Positions 38,928 through 42,598 of a DNA stretch of 42,598 nucleotides are shown in pieces. A program made the translations under genes and the position numbers. Under the pieces are notes generated by a model. It was not told the DNA's origin. It did not search any database and was given only the letters and a program-made list of their open reading frames with translations. Location of the stretch: positions 1-42,598 of the IMG/VR virus record IMGVR_UViG_3300009185_000039; one strand, 5' to 3'. Position 1 is the stretch's first letter. Each line of letters begins with the position of its first letter. The stretch is from a virus.

Positions 38928-39091
38928 ACCTTCTTGAAGTTTTAAGTTTTAAGCATTAAGTTTTAAGTCGCGCTTCTGCGTGAGGTAAGCCGTGAGTGCC
39001 TTGAGGCGCGGGTTTCGCTTGTGTATTACTTGTGTGTTTCCCGCGTCATTTTCCCGCCTGCCGCCAGCGGACTCAAACCACGGAGGCGGCG

Positions 39092-39382
39092 CTACGCTCC
39101 TAAATCGATCGCGGGCCTGAGATCGTTGTTCTCCTCGATTCGTAGCATTCGAATATCGCTGACGCTGGCTGCGAACCATGGGAATGTTTGAGAGAGTTGC
39201 TGGGCTGCAAGGACGCACTTTACGGCATCGATGTCTTTGCCGAAATACGCCGACCCTTGTTGCCACTCGAATCCTTTGTTGGTGAGGAATTTTTTGATGT
39301 CGGCGTAGGCGTTGTTGTGGGATGTCGATCCGTAGGTTTGCTTCAGGGTTTCCTGATCCAAGTCAAAAATAATGGCATACAT
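39092..39382 (-). CDS. vapD: VapD-family endoribonuclease (96 aa)
   Basis: M-Y-A-I-I-F-D-L-D, N-N-A-Y-A-D-I-K-K-F-L, G-F-E-W-Q-Q-G-S-A-Y-F-G, F-P-W-F-A-A-S-V and D-I-R-M-L-R-I-E-E-N-N-D-L are the VapD hallmarks. VapD proteins have a Cas2-like ferredoxin fold and cleave RNA. The start at 39382 matches the usual N-terminus; an in-frame ATG at 39445 adds 21 non-conserved residues. It is the only minus-strand gene in the late block, lies between two structured non-coding stretches, and has no visible VapX antitoxin. Confidence 0.88.
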   Translation of the reverse strand: MYAIIFDLDQETLKQTYGSTSHNNAYADIKKFLTNKGFEWQQGSAYFGKDIDAVKCVLAAQQLSQTFPWFAASVSDIRMLRIEENNDLRPAIDLGA

Positions 39383-39477
39383 GCGATTGGCGGTGGGTAG
39401 CGGGGCAGCGGTGGTTTTTGTTTCTGGCAAAAAATGAGCAACCATAGAGCGACACTCATTCTTTTTTGAGGATTGTA

Positions 39478-39645
39478 AAGCCTTTGTTGACTGCGTGGCT
39501 TGGCTGTGAGGCGAAGCCTGGAGTCAGGCGGCGAGCGGGGAGCCTTGAAACCCGTATTCTTAAAAGGAATCACCACCCAAGCGGCAATACACGGGGCCGC
39601 TACTGAAACCGTGATCCGGCGTCACGCCCGGACGCCTCGCCCTCT
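39478..39645. ncRNA. Gene-free stretch with several hairpins, possible structured RNA
   Basis: Between vapD and ssb I see no gene but a run of stems: GGCTT/AAGCC, CCTG-GAGT-CAGG, ATTCT/GGAAT, GCGGC/GCCGC and CCGGCG/CGC-CCGG, with GAGGCG near the left and CGCCTC near the right as a possible closing helix. A family B and a family A repeat follow up to 39714. The evidence is weaker than for 38799-38927. Confidence 0.35.
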
Positions 39646-39747
39646 TAGTTTTAAGTTTTAAGTATTAAGTTTTAAGAGCCTCCTCTGTGCTCTCTGTGTC
39701 CTCTGTGGTTAATTTGCTCCTGCCCGTTGACTCGCTTTTGCGGGAGT

Positions 39748-40179
39748 ATGGCGAATGTAAACAAGGTGATATTGATCGGGAATGTGACGCGGGATGTGGA
39801 GGTGAAGGCTACTCCGAAGGGAACGGCTGTGGCGGGCATCACGCTCGCGGTGAATCGCAGCTACAAGGCGGACTCGGGCGAGAAGCGGGAGGAGGTGACT
39901 TTCGTAGATGTGGAGCTATGGGGCCGTGTCGCGGAGATCGCGGGCGAGTATGTGAAAAAGGGGAATCCTCTCTATGTCGAGGGTCGGCTCAAGCAGGATT
40001 CGTGGGAGGACAAGGACTCGGGGCAGAAGCGCACGAAGCTGAAGGTGGTGGCGGAAAATATCCAGCTTCTCGGCTCTCGGCAGTGTGCAGCGAAGGCGGC
40101 AACCGAGGAACGGCCTGTGGAGGCGGCTTCCGAGTCGCCGCGCGTGGTGGAGCAGGAGAGCGATGATATACCATTCTGA
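39748..40179 (+). CDS. ssb: Single-stranded DNA-binding protein (143 aa)
   Basis: The OB fold is clear: N-K-V-I-L-I-G-N-V-T-R-D-V-E-V, G-I-T-L-A-V-N-R-S-Y, V-T-F-V-D-V-E-L-W-G-R, L-Y-V-E-G-R-L-K-Q-D-S-W. The C-terminal tip D-D-I-P-F is the partner-binding peptide of bacterial SSB. The start at 39748 has GTTGACT 21 bp before it. It covers single strands in replication and recombination. It is placed among head and tail genes and away from dnaN. Confidence 0.93.
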   Translation: MANVNKVILIGNVTRDVEVKATPKGTAVAGITLAVNRSYKADSGEKREEVTFVDVELWGRVAEIAGEYVKKGNPLYVEGRLKQDSWEDKDSGQKRTKLKVVAENIQLLGSRQCAAKAATEERPVEAASESPRVVEQESDDIPF

Positions 40180-40254
40180 GGGGATTGACCGAAGACCAGG
40201 GGCGAGACGAGCGGGAGCGAGCGAGTCAAAGGACACAGAGAGCACAGAGGAGAT

Positions 40255-40282
40255 GTTGAAAAAACAGGGTCGTTTTTTCAAC
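40255..40282. terminator. AT-rich hairpin after ssb, possible terminator
   Basis: GTTGAAAAAAC-AGGGTC-GTTTTTTCAAC forms an 11-bp stem 76 bp past ssb. The rest of the gap 40180-40538 has repeat C (about 40199-40231), a family A copy, a near-perfect palindrome TCCGGACAT-C-ATGTCCGGA (about 40330) and an inverted repeat C fragment. No gene is seen. Confidence 0.45.
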
Positions 40283-40538
40283 AGGCCAATGCGTAACCAC
40301 CGCCACAATTCGGACACAGATCCGGACATCATGTCCGGATTCTTCCCAATTCCGGCGACCTATCTGATATACGCCGCCCCGCATATACGAAGAATATACG
40401 ATCGAGCGTATCGAATTCAATCTCTATGTGAGCCATTTGAGCCATTTTTGAGCCGTTTCCCAATGACCTCCCGCATGCCCCGGCGCTCGGTTGTGGTTAA
40501 TTTCTTCCTTCATCCGTTGACTTGTGTGGGGTGGCATT

Positions 40539-40862
40539 ATGGCTTTCGACGATTCCTTTGCGCTTTCTGATGCGGTGGCTTTTGCGGAGATGGGCGCGCC
40601 GGTTACGATCAATGGCACGCAGATCGTGGCGATCCGGCAGCCGAACGAGGTCACAAACATGGCGGTCGATGGCGGGCTCGCGCGTGATGACTCGGCGAAG
40701 TTTGAGGTATCGCTCTCGGATTTTACGCAGTTTGCCATAAAGGTGGGCGTGCGTGTGCAGCAGGGGGCGGAGGCTTGGCGTGTGGCGGCGGTGCGCAGGC
40801 GCGGCGGCACGGTGGATCTGGTCTGCATGAGCACGAGCGGGCAGAGCGGAAGAGAGTTTTGA
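40539..40862 (+). CDS. Probable head-tail joining protein (107 aa)
   Basis: The product starts M-A-F-D-D-S-F and is a beta-rich small domain (T-I-N-G-T-Q-I-V-A-I and I-K-V-G-V-R-V-Q-Q-G-A-E-A-W-R-V-A-A-V). This pattern is common to phage head-closure and tail-attachment proteins lying between capsid and tail genes. GTTGACT lies 22 bp before the ATG. The role is inferred from fold impression and position. Confidence 0.6.
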   Translation: MAFDDSFALSDAVAFAEMGAPVTINGTQIVAIRQPNEVTNMAVDGGLARDDSAKFEVSLSDFTQFAIKVGVRVQQGAEAWRVAAVRRRGGTVDLVCMSTSGQSGREF

Positions 40863-40980
40863 AGGATGAAGTATGAAGGAAGAAGGATGAAAAAAAAGGC
40901 TCTCGCAAAGGCACGGAGACACGGAGGGGCAGGCTTCGAAAACTTAAAACTTAATTCTTAAAACTTAAAACTTTTCAACT

Positions 40981-41391
40981 ATGGATGAAGTCACAGGAGT
41001 TATCGAGAGTGAGATCGTGCGATTGCTGCTCGATGGGGCGGTGGTGGATTGCGATGTGCTGCCAGGGCGCGCGGAGCCGCAGGAGCGGGCCGACGAGTAT
41101 GTGAGCGTGGTGGCCCTGGAGGCCGAGTATCGCGCTGGGAATACCTATCTCGTGGAGTTGGAATTCCGCGTGGTCGTGCCGGTGGATGATACCGATGCGA
41201 TCGTGCGGCAAAAGGAGCGGCTGCGCCAGGTCGTGGATTGGGTGCAGTGCGAGGACTCGCCGCTGCGGGGCTTCGAGAGCGAGGTGCTGCGCTTGCACGG
41301 CCATATCATGCGCCGCCTTTTCAGCAAGGTCGGCGAGCGCAGCCGCGCGGAGATCGCCCATGTGCGATTCGGAGCGACGGCGCTGAGTTGA
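40981..41391 (+). CDS. Probable tail completion/terminator protein (136 aa)
   Basis: An N-terminal helix is followed by strands (T-Y-L-V-E-L-E-F-R-V-V-V-P-V-D-D) and a helix (Q-K-E-R-L-R-Q-V-V-D-W-V), and ends in V-R-F-G-A-T-A. This is the alpha/beta outline of tail terminator proteins, and the place between the joining protein and tail tube genes fits. A family B repeat is its leader. Confidence 0.55.
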   Translation: MDEVTGVIESEIVRLLLDGAVVDCDVLPGRAEPQERADEYVSVVALEAEYRAGNTYLVELEFRVVVPVDDTDAIVRQKERLRQVVDWVQCEDSPLRGFESEVLRLHGHIMRRLFSKVGERSRAEIAHVRFGATALS

Positions 41392-41427
41392 CGGCGGGGA
41401 GGGAGTGAAAATGGAGGATATCAATTT

Positions 41428-41760
41428 ATGGCACTAACAAGATCAGGAGACGCTTTCGTATTCGGCCCAGAGGGCAATGGTGTTGGCGCACCGGGCATGG
41501 GGATTATCTCCAAGAGCACGCAGCGCAAATACGGCTCGGAAATCGAGATCGTCGGCGGCGATGGCGAGTTGGTGGATAAGGTTTACTCTGGTGCGGAGGA
41601 TACGGTCGTGACCACGGAATATGTGAGTTCGACGGCAATGCCTACGGATGCTTTGGGAACTGGCAGCTTGACGGCTGGAGTTCTTACCCGCGTGTCCTTG
41701 CAGCTCAGTAACGAGGATATGGCCAAGGTGGAAAAGGAAATGCTGAAGATAACACTCTAA
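41428..41760 (+). CDS. Possible tail tube-type protein 1 (110 aa)
   Basis: A small Gly/Thr/Val-rich beta protein (Y-G-S-E-I-E-I-V-G-G-D-G-E-L-V-D-K-V-Y). Its layout resembles the next gene, with a repeated T-A-G-V-L-T-R-V-S-L-Q strand. It could be a tube or minor tail component. A GAGGATATC sequence precedes the ATG. Confidence 0.5.
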   Translation: MALTRSGDAFVFGPEGNGVGAPGMGIISKSTQRKYGSEIEIVGGDGELVDKVYSGAEDTVVTTEYVSSTAMPTDALGTGSLTAGVLTRVSLQLSNEDMAKVEKEMLKITL

Positions 41761-41773
41761 AAAGGATAAAAAT

Positions 41774-42130
41774 ATGGCTCTAATGACATTGGCAAATGCG
41801 ACAGGCGTGGGGGTTCCTGCGGCTGAAAATACTCAGGCTGGGATCACTGCGATCACTCAAGCCTCGATCGAGCGCGCGGCAGGGACAGTGGTGCGTGCCA
41901 AGAATGGTCTCGGCGATGTGAAGGCTGTCTTGATTGGGAAAGAAGTGATCACGATGAATGTGAGCGGTTATTCCACAAGCGCCGCTGGCGCGGTCTTGGG
42001 CTCGGCCATAAAGGTGGGCGGCAAGGAAGGCAAGGTAGTGTCTGCAAGCATCGAGGCTACGGCGGAGGACTTTACCAAATTCAGCGCGCAAGGCGCTGCA
42101 TTGAAGGACGCGTCCGGCGGCGGTTCTTAG
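41774..42130 (+). CDS. Possible tail tube-type protein 2 (118 aa)
   Basis: An Ala/Thr/Val-rich beta protein (G-D-V-K-A-V-L-I-G-K-E-V-I-T-M-N-V-S-G-Y-S-T and G-K-V-V-S-A-S-I-E-A-T). It has a clear AAAGGA ribosome site and is followed by a strong terminator, which suits an abundantly made structural protein. The similarity in size to the preceding gene suggests related roles. Confidence 0.5.
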   Translation: MALMTLANATGVGVPAAENTQAGITAITQASIERAAGTVVRAKNGLGDVKAVLIGKEVITMNVSGYSTSAAGAVLGSAIKVGGKEGKVVSASIEATAEDFTKFSAQGAALKDASGGGS

Positions 42131-42147
42131 GTGATTTGATTGATCTT

Positions 42148-42179
42148 AAAAGCCCGCTGGTCTCCAGCGGGCTTTTTTG
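42148..42179 (+). terminator. Intrinsic terminator after the tail tube-type genes
   Basis: AAAAGCCCGCTGG-TCT-CCAGCGGGCTTTT forms a 13-bp perfect stem with a 3-nt loop followed by TT. The A-run on the left also allows action on the minus strand. Confidence 0.92.
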
Positions 42180-42199
42180 TTGACTCGCGGAAATGAGGC

Positions 42200-42598
42200 A
42201 TGGGTGGCGAGTATTTTGTATTTGACGAGCGGTTCGCGGAGGCGTTTTTGCATGAGGGGCGTCCGGCAAGGGTCATGGGAATGCGGCTGCGGCCTTTTTC
42301 CTACTGGCATAAGGTGCAGTTGGAGTATGTGCAGAGCAAGGTGCTCTTGGGCGGGGCGGGATTGTGGGATGCGTGGGTGGCGGCCAAGGTGTGCTCCACC
42401 GAGTATCCGCAGAATGCGAACTTTCGTAAAAGCTACTCGAATCTCTGGATGCTCTGCTGGCACGCGAGGTATGGATGGCGCAGCGTGAAGCGGGAGATGG
42501 AGAGGCTCACGGCACACATCGCCGACTTTGCTAGTCCGCCGAAGCTCTGGAGCGGTAAGGGGAGTTCGAAGGTGCGGCTCGCCGAGGCGCTGGAGGAG
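42200..42598 (+). CDS. Tail-region protein, 3' end outside the window (133+ aa)
   Basis: I read an open frame from ATG 42200 to the window end: M-G-G-E-Y-F-V-F-D-E-R-F, then R-L-R-P-F-S-Y-W-H-K-V-Q-L-E-Y-V, W-D-A-W-V-A-A-K-V-C-S. The C-S-T-E-Y-P segment and position just after tube-type genes recall tail assembly chaperone-like proteins of related phages. This is weak evidence. A GTTGACT element ends 15 bp upstream and a terminator lies before that. Confidence 0.6.
   Translation, partial: MGGEYFVFDERFAEAFLHEGRPARVMGMRLRPFSYWHKVQLEYVQSKVLLGGAGLWDAWVAAKVCSTEYPQNANFRKSYSNLWMLCWHARYGWRSVKREMERLTAHIADFASPPKLWSGKGSSKVRLAEALEE

Noticed and set aside
39480-39645. Second tRNA or a known riboswitch
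   Set aside because: No T-arm consensus or known aptamer core could be matched by eye.

Overview
The window looks like about 42.6 kb of a tailed-phage genome (virion or prophage) from a host in the Verrucomicrobiota/PVC group. The phage call rests on recognisable morphogenesis genes: a lambda-type portal, a prohead protease fused to a scaffold, a decoration protein, a major capsid protein and tail genes. The host call is an inference. It rests on dense families of short dispersed repeats that I associate with PVC genomes: AACCACAGAGGACACAGAG, AAGTTTTAAGNATTAAG and GGACGGCACGGAGGCCGTCC. No large terminase, integrase or attachment site is visible, so the ends of the phage lie outside the window.

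Layout. Positions 37-15808 are an early-type block almost wholly on the minus strand, made of many small, tightly packed genes. It holds a retron-like reverse transcriptase translationally coupled to a TGT/DpdA-like transglycosylase (845-2877), and beyond the next gene a 440-nt structured region with three tandem hairpin units (3262-3704). It also holds a Ycf35 (DUF1257), DUF2997 and Ycf46-like AAA+ ATPase group (5658-8611), a phage-encoded DnaN sliding clamp (11140-12336), and a 37-bp iteron-like array with a terminator (14613-14748). Positions 15809-16206 are the divergent intergenic region. From 16207 genes run rightward: a small head-type protein, a dNMP kinase, a DnaQ-like exonuclease, an HNH nuclease and an RNA ligase. 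A metallopeptidase protein follows whose reading frame continues after a slippery site into an ADP-ribosyltransferase-like domain. Then come the portal, a 1570-aa glycine-zipper protein, a 570-aa relative, a metallophosphoesterase, the prohead protease-scaffold, the decoration protein and the capsid protein. Next are two more cassette proteins around a tRNA-Met(CAU), a VapD-family RNase on the minus strand between two structured non-coding stretches, SSB, and head-tail and tail genes running off the right end.

The most striking signal is a short peptide cassette, roughly S-A-K/N-L-R-x-L-K/R-E-F/L-A. It recurs at the N-termini of and inside at least six virion-region proteins: the 608, 1570, 570, 438, 297 and 298-aa products. 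It resembles the leader and cleavage sites that prohead proteases of T4-like phages recognise (I/L-x-E). In several copies the intergenic-type DNA repeats are read in frame directly before the cassette, as if once-separate internal head proteins had fused into polyproteins. The second notable system is the RT plus TGT-like pair with an upstream structured RNA, which has the gene order of some retrons but an unfamiliar partner enzyme.

All functional calls come from reading motifs by eye. Residue numbers are approximate and nothing was searched or folded computationally.
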